From: Thalassotalea nanhaiensis
GTDB taxonomy: Bacteria; Pseudomonadota; Gammaproteobacteria; Enterobacterales; Alteromonadaceae
Assembly (NCBI RefSeq): GCF_031583575.1
Contig: NZ_CP134146.1
Span: 124,001-188,000 of the forward strand
Reading direction: 5' to 3'
Length of the DNA stretch: 64,000 bases
Below the pieces are notes generated by a model, which was not told the DNA's origin, did not search any database, and was given only the letters and a program-made list of their open reading frames with translations. Both the position numbers and the translations under genes were made by a program. Of this stretch, positions 10,635 to 17,604 are shown piece by piece (positions within the stretch are counted from its first letter, which is position 1; each line of letters opens with the position of its first letter).

Positions 10635-12404
10635 ATGAATTTTATAAAAACCACATTTTTAGGGTTTTGCGCCTTAACGTTAAGTGCTTGTGATTCTGCA
10701 AATAAGCAAACGACGCACGTTGAAACTCAGATAAAAACAGCAAAAATTAGTGCTGAGCTACCACACTACTTGGAACGCGACATTCGTGATGAAGTTTTTT
10801 ATTTTGTCATGCCAGACCGATTTCATAATGGTGATAGCAGTAATGACAATGGCTCAGCCACAATTTTAGAATCACAAGGTGGTTTTGATCCAACAAGCAA
10901 CGGCCATTATCACGGTGGTGATATTATCGGCTTAAAAGAAAAGCTGCCGTATTTGCAAGACATGGGTATTACTGCAATTTGGATGACGCCAATAATGCGT
11001 AACCAAGCAGTGCAGGGCGACAGCTCTGGCTATCATGGCTACTGGGTTCTGGATTTTACTGAAATTGACCCGCACTTAGGCTCTAACCAAGACTTAAAAG
11101 ACTTAATCGATGCAGCCCACGCGCTGAATATGAAGGTGTTTTTTGACATTATTGCCAACCACAGTGCCGATGTTATTAAATTCAAAGAGTGTCATGGTGA
11201 AGACGGTAAACAATGGCTTGGTGCCAATCCTGGTTTATGTGACTACAAAACATTGGAGCAAGTAGCTAGCGGTGATGAATACTCGGTATTTATCCCCGAG
11301 GGCAGTGAAAATATTAAAACGCCGCAGTGGTTAAATGACCCTAAGTATTACAACAACCAAGGCGACAGTACCTGGGAAGGCGAAAGTGCAATTTACGGTG
11401 ATTTTGCCGGCCTTGATGATATTGACACCGCTAATCCTGAAGTAGTCGCGGGCTTAATTGAGGTGTTCAAAGGCGTGGTGTCAGAATTTAAACCAGACGG
11501 CTTTAGAATTGATACGGTCAAACATGTGAATATGGAATTTTGGACAGAGTTTTCTCCTGCCATAGTTGAGCATGCCAAATCATTAGGTATTCCACAATTC
11601 TTCATGTTTGGTGAAGTTTACGATTTTACCCCGGAATTTCTAAGCACGTTTACCACTACTGGCAAGATGCAATCAATTTTAGATTTTGCTTTGCAAGGTG
11701 CGATAGCAAAAGCGTTGGTAGAACATAAAGGCACAGATGAACTCGAAACCCTTTTCAATGGCGATCACCATTATCAAGATGAAGACAGTGATGCCAGCAT
11801 GCTGGTCACCTTTACCGGTAATCATGATATGGGACGATTTGCTCACATTCTTGATAAAGAAAACCCTGATATGAGCGAGGCTGAAAAGCTGGCACGAGTG
11901 AAATTATCTAATGCGTTAATGTATTTTTCTCGCGGCATTCCAGTGGTTTATTATGGCGACGAACAGGGTTTTGTTGGTGACGGTAACGATAAAAATTCCC
12001 GTCAAGATATGATGCCTTCAAAAGTCGATATTTATAATGATGATGATTTGCTTGGTACCGATGCAACTACAGCAGATGCGAACTTTGATCAAAGCCATGT
12101 GCTTTATCAAAATTTGGTAAATTTGGCTAATTTATACCAAGAGCATGATGCCCTGCGTCATGGTAAGCAAGAGCAAGTTTACTCGCAAAAAACACCAGGA
12201 TTATATGCCTTTACTCGCACTGATGAAAATGCCCAGTATTTAATCGTTGCCAATACAGCAACAACAGATCAAAGCCAAACCATGACAATGTCATATAAAG
12301 GGTTTGAGCCGGTAGTGTTGGCTAAAGATAAAAGTGAAGACAATGGTGTAGTGACCATCAATTTAGCGCCGTTAAGCTATGCGATTTATAAAGCTGTGAA
12401 ATAG
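10635..12404 (+). CDS. Alpha-amylase family (GH13) lipoprotein
   Basis: 589 aa. The N-terminus has a lipoprotein signal ending in LSAC (Cys about residue 19), so the enzyme is exported and lipid-anchored, probably to the outer membrane. GH13 catalytic residues are complete: Asp293 (GFRIDTVKHVN), Glu327 (MFGEVYDF) and Asp398 (FTGNHDMGRF), with the early barrel motif DIIANHSAD. It is likely an alpha-amylase or maltodextrin-cutting enzyme; exact specificity cannot be read. Last gene of the glg operon (21 bp after malQ) and the only exported member, which ties extracellular/periplasmic glucan cutting to the cytoplasmic enzymes. A hairpin terminator follows. Confidence 0.9.
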   Translation: MNFIKTTFLGFCALTLSACDSANKQTTHVETQIKTAKISAELPHYLERDIRDEVFYFVMPDRFHNGDSSNDNGSATILESQGGFDPTSNGHYHGGDIIGLKEKLPYLQDMGITAIWMTPIMRNQAVQGDSSGYHGYWVLDFTEIDPHLGSNQDLKDLIDAAHALNMKVFFDIIANHSADVIKFKECHGEDGKQWLGANPGLCDYKTLEQVASGDEYSVFIPEGSENIKTPQWLNDPKYYNNQGDSTWEGESAIYGDFAGLDDIDTANPEVVAGLIEVFKGVVSEFKPDGFRIDTVKHVNMEFWTEFSPAIVEHAKSLGIPQFFMFGEVYDFTPEFLSTFTTTGKMQSILDFALQGAIAKALVEHKGTDELETLFNGDHHYQDEDSDASMLVTFTGNHDMGRFAHILDKENPDMSEAEKLARVKLSNALMYFSRGIPVVYYGDEQGFVGDGNDKNSRQDMMPSKVDIYNDDDLLGTDATTADANFDQSHVLYQNLVNLANLYQEHDALRHGKQEQVYSQKTPGLYAFTRTDENAQYLIVANTATTDQSQTMTMSYKGFEPVVLAKDKSEDNGVVTINLAPLSYAIYKAVK

Positions 12405-12434
12405 CCTAACAAACACACTTGTTAAATTTACTAT

Positions 12435-12459
12435 AAGCCGAACTTAGTTTCGGCTTTTT
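12435..12459 (+). terminator. Rho-independent terminator of the glg operon
   Basis: AAGCCGAA (12435-12442) pairs with TTCGGCTT (12449-12456) around a 6-base loop and is followed by a T run. It sits 30 bases after the amylase stop. Confidence 0.85.
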
Positions 12460-12535
12460 ACATTTTGGCAATTGATTTGTAATCTGAAGGCGCTTATGAG
12501 CGATAAGCGACGACCTTATTTAAGAAAAAACACAC

Positions 12536-12675
12536 CGTCATCCTGTGCGAGCCAAAGCGAGACACGGGACCTCCTGAAGTATGCTGAGGCTCTAAAATTA
12601 AGAATTTCAAACTTTTATAAGCACACTGTTACTCGAGGAGATACCGGATGTCGCTAGTGCTCCTCCGGTATGACG
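12536..12675. repeat. Palindromic intergenic repeat (REP/MITE-like), 140 bp
   Basis: The stretch begins CGTCAT and ends ATGACG (6-bp terminal inverted repeat) and contains an internal hairpin TACCGGA...TCCGGTA near the right end. Wording such as GTGCGAG...CGAGACACGGGA is typical of dispersed palindromic repeats in marine gammaproteobacteria. It fills most of the 317-base gap 12405-12721; a 61-codon open frame across it is not a convincing gene. Confidence 0.55.
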
Positions 12676-12721
12676 TATAATTATTAAATCACTTCCTAAA
12701 ACTGATGAATAAAAAGTTCTG

Positions 12722-13558
12722 CTATAAGTTAGTGCTTTTATATACATCCATATCTTCGGCATGCCATCTTTGGCTACGATTTAATATGGCTAATTGGATA
12801 AAAACACTAAATGGAACAATAAGCCAAATACTTTGGTTGCTGGTTTTTGCACCCATCATACCTAACAGGGAAAATATAAGGATAGCCGCTGCGATACCAA
12901 GTAAACTTCGTTGAACATCTTGGTTTCTTTTATTCGTTCTATCCTCATCTTTAATAAGCTTGTCATGATTTTTGCCGTATATGGCGACATATATACGATG
13001 AGCAAGCAACAAGTTGGTAACAACAAAAAGTGCTGATAACCCAAACTGCTTTGTTGTGCCAAGCTGCGTATTTGAAAAGATGATATTCAATGTGACTAGA
13101 GCAGATAAACATAATAGCGTTAGATGAATAAGCGAGATATGATCAAAGATACTACGAGCAACCAGGCTAAATTTTTTGGTGTTAACGGTGACCTTTTTTT
13201 TACGTTTTATTGCTGACAATTCCAATGTTATCAATGAATAAAGAGATGGCACCAGTTGAATAGCTGTACAAAATACCCACGTGGTAAATACATTGGTTTG
13301 CTTGCTTAGAATATTTGCAGAGAATAATAGATAACCAATAACAAATAGCGCGATGAGATCTAGTAATACCCTAACGGATAAGAGTGTACATTCCGTTTTT
13401 ATTGAATAGACATAAAATTTTGGATACTGGCTCGGCGGATATTTTTGAAAAAGCCTCATTTGTTGTTGTCCCCACCGAAACGGAGAGACAACAGAAATAA
13501 CCAGAGCTTGTACTAAAATTGCCAATAATATAATGGTTTCTGGTGTGATAACGGTCAT
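12722..13558 (-). CDS. Multi-pass membrane protein of unknown function
   Basis: 278 aa with about seven hydrophobic segments (near residues 8-28, 60-82, 92-116, 138-160, 172-196, 218-240 and 246-264) and no catalytic motif I recognise. A charged loop lies around residues 200-215. Its start codon is one base beyond the stop of the GntR-family regulator gene on the same strand, so the two are co-transcribed. YtrA-type GntR regulators usually sit in front of membrane export or ABC-transporter genes; here the partner is this unknown protein, plausibly a membrane sensor or stress protein. No function is claimed. Confidence 0.75.
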   Translation of the reverse strand: MTVITPETIILLAILVQALVISVVSPFRWGQQQMRLFQKYPPSQYPKFYVYSIKTECTLLSVRVLLDLIALFVIGYLLFSANILSKQTNVFTTWVFCTAIQLVPSLYSLITLELSAIKRKKKVTVNTKKFSLVARSIFDHISLIHLTLLCLSALVTLNIIFSNTQLGTTKQFGLSALFVVTNLLLAHRIYVAIYGKNHDKLIKDEDRTNKRNQDVQRSLLGIAAAILIFSLLGMMGAKTSNQSIWLIVPFSVFIQLAILNRSQRWHAEDMDVYKSTNL

Positions 13559-13559
13559 A

Positions 13560-13931
13560 TTAATTTTTCATAATAGCATTAAAACTATTTCTTATTTCAG
13601 AATCAATAGCACCAAATTTGCGTAGTTTTTGAATCGCTTCAGCTAATTCTTGTTCAACCTTAGATTGCATATTTTCATCTAGATGTTCGCTTGCCGTTGA
13701 ATTTATAAAAGTACCTCTAAAACCTTTTGAGACAATTACTTGATCACGTTCGAGTATTTTAAATGCTTTAGCTACCGTATTTGGGTTTACTTCTACTTCA
13801 TTGGCAATTTGTCTAATTGAGGGAAGCTGTGTGCCTACAGCTAATTCACCAGAGGCTACAGCTGCTTTAACCTGTTCAACAATCTGTTTATATATGGGGG
13901 TTGTCGAGTTTTCATCAATCGCAATATTCAT
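13560..13931 (-). CDS. GntR-family transcriptional regulator, YtrA type
   Basis: About 123 aa: an N-terminal winged helix (TPIYKQIVEQVKAAVASG, then LPSIRQIANEVEVNPNTVAKAF, a textbook GntR helix-turn-helix) plus a short C-terminal helical tail, the size of the YtrA subfamily. ATG 13931 is chosen over the longer open frame (to 13985) because AGGG lies six bases before it. First gene of a two-gene operon with the membrane protein downstream. A perfect 10-bp inverted repeat lies 70 bp upstream, in the region shared with the divergent gene at 14102, and is probably its own operator. Confidence 0.88.
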   Translation of the reverse strand: MNIAIDENSTTPIYKQIVEQVKAAVASGELAVGTQLPSIRQIANEVEVNPNTVAKAFKILERDQVIVSKGFRGTFINSTASEHLDENMQSKVEQELAEAIQKLRKFGAIDSEIRNSFNAIMKN

Positions 13932-14000
13932 TGTAAACCCTAGGATTCTTTCGCTTAATTTTTCTCTATTGCTTAAGCTTAGCACTTTTTTTTTGGTTGT

Positions 14001-14056
14001 ACTACTTGTAATCGTAATACAAGTAGTCTATTGTATTACTAGTACATGTAGTACAT
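14001..14056. promoter_or_regulatory. Probable YtrA-type operator between divergent genes
   Basis: ACTACTTGTA (14001-14010) and TACAAGTAGT (14018-14027) form a perfect 10-bp inverted repeat with a 7-base spacer. A second, weaker set of related half-sites (TATTACTAGTACATGTAGTACA) continues to about 14056. The position between a GntR-family gene (minus strand) and the small membrane protein gene (plus strand) suggests autoregulation and control of both directions. Confidence 0.6.
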
Positions 14057-14101
14057 CTCTTTAATAAGAGGCATATAACAGACAAATTTGAGGAGTCTAT
14101 G

Positions 14102-14299
14102 ATGTTTAACATGACAAAAAAGCAATGCAAATTACTAGGTGATGTAGGGGGTGGTGTTGGCATTTTAGTGTTGGCGTGGTTGCTGAAAGATGCAGATCCT
14201 GAAGGAAAACAAATTGGCATGATGACAGTTTTTTTTGCCATTTTAATACGTTTTAGCGGACCAAATTTTTTACGTTCAACAAATAGAAAGTGTAAGTAA
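14102..14299 (+). CDS. Small membrane protein
   Basis: 65 aa with two hydrophobic segments (around residues 14-26 and 40-52) separated by a charged DADPEGKQ turn, and a basic C-terminus. AGGAG at 14091-14095 is six bases before ATG 14102, which favours this start over the adjacent ATG at 14099. It is the first gene of a plus-strand group with the hydrolase downstream (11 bp gap) and lies divergent to the GntR-type regulator with the inverted-repeat operator between. Function unknown. Confidence 0.6.
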   Translation: MFNMTKKQCKLLGDVGGGVGILVLAWLLKDADPEGKQIGMMTVFFAILIRFSGPNFLRSTNRKCK

Positions 14300-14310
14300 G
14301 GGGAAAGATA

Positions 14311-14694
14311 ATGAATTTAATTAAATCAACTATGGTGATTGCCATTTTGACAAGTGTATTACTTAGTTTTGCTTCGTCAGCAGCAAATTTAGCAGGCCAA
14401 TGGAAAGGTAATCTCGAGATCGGACAACAATCGGTTCCGATAATTTTCAATGTTACTCAAGAATCCGATAAATTAAGTGCCACTATGGATAGTCCATTAC
14501 AAGGCGCAAAAGATATACCAGTTAAATCTGTTGAGGTGAATGGTAACAAAGTTGCTTTTAATATTGCCGTCGCTGGCGCGAGATACGAGGCAAGCTTTGA
14601 AGGTGGCAAGTTAATCGGAAATTGGAATCAAAGTGGTCAGTCTTTTCCTCTTCAAATGGAACAAGGTGCTACTGCTGCTGTAAAAAAAAACTAA
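14311..14694 (+). CDS. N-terminal part of an alpha/beta hydrolase, ended by a frameshift at A9
   Basis: 127 aa: a signal peptide (residues 1 to about 25, ending SSAA) followed by a small beta-rich domain beginning LAGQWKGNLEIG. This domain precedes the hydrolase domain in many secreted alpha/beta hydrolases. The frame ends at TAA 14692 just after a run of nine A (14682-14690). If read one base back at the run, translation continues directly into the catalytic domain in the next frame, giving one protein of about 473 aa. See the companion entry. Confidence 0.75.
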   Translation: MNLIKSTMVIAILTSVLLSFASSAANLAGQWKGNLEIGQQSVPIIFNVTQESDKLSATMDSPLQGAKDIPVKSVEVNGNKVAFNIAVAGARYEASFEGGKLIGNWNQSGQSFPLQMEQGATAAVKKN

Positions 14695-15731
14695 AACGCC
14701 CTCAAGAGCCTAAAGGAAAATTACCTTATCAAGAAAAAGAGGTAAGGTTTACCAATAAAAAGAGTGGTATTGAGTTAGCTGGTACCTTGAGTTTGCCAGC
14801 TAACCCTATTGCAGGCGTTATTCTTATCACAGGGTCTGGGCCGCAAGATCGAAATCAATTATTTATGGGACACCAAACGTTTCTTGTATTAGCTGATTAT
14901 TTAACAAGAAAAAATATTGCGGTACTACGATATGACGATCGCGGTGTTGGTCAGTCTCAAGGACAATTTGATGGTGCAACAAGTTATGACTTTGCTGATG
15001 ATGCAAGCAGTGCCATTGATTTTTTAAATGCTCAACCTGAATTACATAACCGCTTAGTTGGAATAATTGGCCACAGCGAAGGTGGATTGATTGCGCCAAT
15101 TGTTGCAACACAAAACTCTAAAGTCGACTTTATCACACTGTTAGCCGGGCCTAGTCGAAGTGGTCGATTTGTTTCAGAGAATCAAATAAAAAAGATATTG
15201 TTATCTAACGGAATGTCAAAAGATACCTCGACAAAGGGTAGCCAAATCACCAAAAGCCTCAATAAAAGCGTTATTCAATATGCTGACTTATCCAAGGATG
15301 ATTTAAAGCAAAAGCTAAAAACGGTGTATCAAACCAAGTGGCAACAACTTGATGATACATCACAAACACAATTACAGCGATTAGGTGGCGGGTCATTGCC
15401 TGAACCTCGGCTAAAGATGTTAGTAGGCGATTGGTATAAAGCATTTTTAACGCACCAGCCTGTCGACTATTTAACTAAGCTCAATATTCCAACATTGGCA
15501 TTATACGGAGATAAAGATGTGCAAGTTAGTGCAGAAGATCACGCGAAAGTGATGGAACACGCGTTAACGGAAAATGGCGTAAATCTCTCTAAAGTAGTTA
15601 TATTACCGAATCATAATCATATGTTTCAACGCTCTAAGACTGGTGCGATGACCGAATATCAGCATATTGAAGAAACGCTGTCGCTATTAACGTTAAGTAG
15701 CATTGCTGATTGGATTAGTGACTTGAAGTAA
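14622..15731 (+). CDS. Catalytic part of the split alpha/beta hydrolase
   Basis: The open stretch contains a complete alpha/beta hydrolase: oxyanion region LITGSGPQDRNQ, YDDRGVGQS, nucleophile elbow GHSEGG, an acid in LYGDKDVQVSAEDH and a histidine in PNHNHMFQ. No good start codon or ribosome site precedes it; real coding sense begins near 14688, where a -1 shift on the A9 run would join it to the signal-peptide part (VKKKLKRP across the junction). So it is either reached by slippage at the A run, or the gene is a fresh pseudogene, or one A is missing from the assembly. The substrate is unknown. Confidence 0.7.
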   Translation: MESKWSVFSSSNGTRCYCCCKKKLKRPQEPKGKLPYQEKEVRFTNKKSGIELAGTLSLPANPIAGVILITGSGPQDRNQLFMGHQTFLVLADYLTRKNIAVLRYDDRGVGQSQGQFDGATSYDFADDASSAIDFLNAQPELHNRLVGIIGHSEGGLIAPIVATQNSKVDFITLLAGPSRSGRFVSENQIKKILLSNGMSKDTSTKGSQITKSLNKSVIQYADLSKDDLKQKLKTVYQTKWQQLDDTSQTQLQRLGGGSLPEPRLKMLVGDWYKAFLTHQPVDYLTKLNIPTLALYGDKDVQVSAEDHAKVMEHALTENGVNLSKVVILPNHNHMFQRSKTGAMTEYQHIEETLSLLTLSSIADWISDLK

Positions 15732-15835
15732 TACCGCGGTGGCTTATCTAGGGAACTAAGGTTCTTTAGATTTTAGCAGCAGTGCTAAGCTTTAACTGAT
15801 TGACTCAAAATGGCACAAAGCTGCCGTAAACATGG

Positions 15836-15903
15836 ATTCCCGCCTCGGCTCGGGCATCCTGCTTCGCTCTACCTTCTCCATCCGTGGAGTCGTTCGCGGG
15901 AAT
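15836..15903. repeat. Palindromic intergenic repeat
   Basis: ATTCCCGC (15836-15843) is inverted at GCGGGAAT (15896-15903), continuing into TGACGGTG. The interior has GC-rich hairpin-forming sequence (TCCATCCGTGGAGTC). It occupies the gap 15732-16057 together with the promoter at 15969-16036. Confidence 0.55.
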
Positions 15904-15968
15904 GACGGTGTATTCCTACTTCTACGCAACTTCTAACCTTATCAATTTAGTTATGTTCACTTGTCCTT

Positions 15969-16036
15969 ATGTAAAGTATGCTTGACTTTGTTTTGTTTAA
16001 CGTCTATCTTAATTGAAAGTAAAATATACTTTACAT
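15969..16036 (+). promoter_or_regulatory. Promoter of the membrane protein/Xre pair flanked by an inverted repeat
   Basis: A good sigma70 promoter is seen: TTGACT (15982-15987), 17-base spacer, TATCTT (16005-16010). It is bracketed by ATGTAAAGTAT (15969-15979) and its exact inverse ATACTTTACAT (16026-16036). The arrangement suggests repression by the Xre-type product of the second gene. Confidence 0.65.
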
Positions 16037-16057
16037 TATGACAAGCGAGGTAGACTT

Positions 16058-16480
16058 ATGGATAAGCAGGAATCAGGACAAAATAATTGGGAAGCACGAA
16101 CCAAGAAAAACACAGTAAAGTTAGGCATTTGGACATTTGGTTGGGTGCTAACTACGGCCGTTACCGCATTCGCACCAAAGTTCTTATGGGACTTTAATAC
16201 CGTATTAACTGTTATTGCCGTGATTATTAATGTGTTGGTTGGTTTTGGCATGATCTTGGCTAACAGAGAGCATTTACGTGGCTTAGATGAAATGCAGCAA
16301 AAAATACAAACTGAAGCGATGGCGCTGTCATTAGGTGTGGGCTTAGTGCTTGGTTGCAGTTATGAACTTTTAGAAGATATTAAATTAATAACTTTTGAAC
16401 CAGAAATATCTCATTTGGTGATACTTATGTGTATTACTTACATGATTGGCATAATTAAGAGCGGAGCAAAATATCGATGA
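16058..16480 (+). CDS. Four-helix membrane protein paired with an Xre regulator
   Basis: 140 aa from ATG 16058 (GAGG eight bases upstream; the longer open frame from 16013 runs through the operator and is rejected). Four hydrophobic segments (about residues 22-40, 47-67, 88-104 and 115-132) with a polar LDEMQQKIQTEA stretch between the second and third. Its stop overlaps the start of the Xre-type gene by four bases (ATGA), so the two proteins are made together. Such membrane-protein/Cro-like pairs are common in bacteria, but their role is mostly unknown. Confidence 0.75.
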   Translation: MDKQESGQNNWEARTKKNTVKLGIWTFGWVLTTAVTAFAPKFLWDFNTVLTVIAVIINVLVGFGMILANREHLRGLDEMQQKIQTEAMALSLGVGLVLGCSYELLEDIKLITFEPEISHLVILMCITYMIGIIKSGAKYR

Positions 16481-16677
16481 AAAATCGCTTAAAAGTATTG
16501 CGCGCTGAACGAGACTGGACCCAGGCAGATCTTGCTAATGCACTAGAAGTATCAAGGCAAACCGTTAATGCCATCGAAAAAGGTAAGTTTGATCCAAGCT
16601 TACCATTAGCATTTAAAGCCGCTCGACTGTTTGAATTATCTATTGAGCAGATATTTCAGGATGAAGAGCAAAGATAA
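16477..16677 (+). CDS. Xre-family DNA-binding protein
   Basis: 66 aa, essentially one Cro/C1-type helix-turn-helix: LRAERDWTQADLANALEVSRQTVNAIEKGKFDPSLPLAFKAA split across helices 1-5, with the recognition helix SRQTVNAIE. This short form (YozG/HTH_3-like) typically autoregulates an operon with a small membrane protein, as here. The 4-bp overlap with the upstream gene indicates coupling. Its 3' end overlaps the convergent esterase gene by 38 bp. Confidence 0.88.
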   Translation: MKNRLKVLRAERDWTQADLANALEVSRQTVNAIEKGKFDPSLPLAFKAARLFELSIEQIFQDEEQR

Positions 16678-17578
16678 ATTCAAGCGGAATATGCAGGCGC
16701 TTACTCCAAGCCTGTTCGCTGTGATTTTCCCCTTTAAAAAATAAGCTTTGCCATTGCTGTTTTGGATACTCTTGCGTAAATAAAGTATCAACTTGCTGTT
16801 GAAGCACAGGGTACATGGCATCTAACGTAGCATCGCCATGGTCAAAGTAAATTTTGTGATCTGTAAGTGTCGGTAGTTTCACTTTGATGTAATTAAGAAA
16901 TTGTTGAAATAGGATTTTATCTTTGGCAAACGCGCCTGGCCAATGAGTTGACATGCAAATAGCACCGGCAAACTCATTTGGATATTGCATTAAGCCATAC
17001 CAAGAGATTAATCCCCCCATACTTGAACCCGCTAAATAGCGATGTTTACCACCTTTTTTTACAGAATAATTAGCGTCAATAAAAGGCACGACTTCAGTGA
17101 CGATAAATTCTAAATACTTATCTGAATACACTTTAGTGTTAAACAATGGCAGATCTGCACTTCTTTCAAGTTGGTACATTTGTGCTTGTTGCTGTTTGCT
17201 TAATTTCTCGAATGGTTGTTGCGGGAAAAATTCACTGTGACGGTTTTTCACCCCATTAGGGATCGCCACAACAATAAAAGGTCGAACTTTTTGTTGTTCA
17301 ATCAAGCTGCCAGCTACTTCATCAACCATCCATTCTTGCTTATTCCAAGTGATGTTAGCATCAAAAAGCATGCGGCCGTCATGCATGTAAAGTACATCAT
17401 ATTTTGAATTTTCTGAGTAACCAGGTGGTAACCAAACATCGATGTATCTTGAGCCAATTAACTTGGATTTAAATGGTTCAATACGCTCAATTGTTCCTTT
17501 GTGCACCACCGGGATCGGATCTGATGCAAGGCAATTGAACGTAATCGCGACGAGTAATAATGACAACCATCTATTCAT
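16640..17578 (-). CDS. Secreted alpha/beta-fold esterase (putative esterase/Fes-like family)
   Basis: 312 aa with a signal peptide (MNRWLSLLLVAITFNCLAS, about 19 residues). The fold signature is that of the esterase D/enterochelin-esterase-like group: DVWLPPGY, VLYMHDGRMLFD, nucleophile elbow GSSMGG (Ser about residue 190), an acid in YFDHGDATLDAMY and a histidine in KGENHSEQAW. It is likely periplasmic. Last gene of the minus-strand set halogenase, reductase, MFS carrier, esterase (26 bp after the MFS gene), so probably part of the glucan locus. Substrate not readable. Confidence 0.82.
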   Translation of the reverse strand: MNRWLSLLLVAITFNCLASDPIPVVHKGTIERIEPFKSKLIGSRYIDVWLPPGYSENSKYDVLYMHDGRMLFDANITWNKQEWMVDEVAGSLIEQQKVRPFIVVAIPNGVKNRHSEFFPQQPFEKLSKQQQAQMYQLERSADLPLFNTKVYSDKYLEFIVTEVVPFIDANYSVKKGGKHRYLAGSSMGGLISWYGLMQYPNEFAGAICMSTHWPGAFAKDKILFQQFLNYIKVKLPTLTDHKIYFDHGDATLDAMYPVLQQQVDTLFTQEYPKQQWQSLFFKGENHSEQAWSKRLHIPLEFIFALHPEISAQ

Positions 17579-17604
17579 AGTTTTTAATCTTAAATTTACC
17601 GATA

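Noticed and set aside
12472-12657. 61-codon plus-strand open frame
   Set aside because: It spans a palindromic intergenic repeat, lacks a ribosome site and resembles no protein.
13932-13985. Longer N-terminus of the GntR-family regulator
   Set aside because: The 18 extra residues are not part of the GntR domain, and AGGG precedes ATG 13931.
16013-16057. Longer start for the four-helix membrane protein
   Set aside because: The extension runs through the inverted-repeat operator; ATG 16058 has a proper ribosome site.
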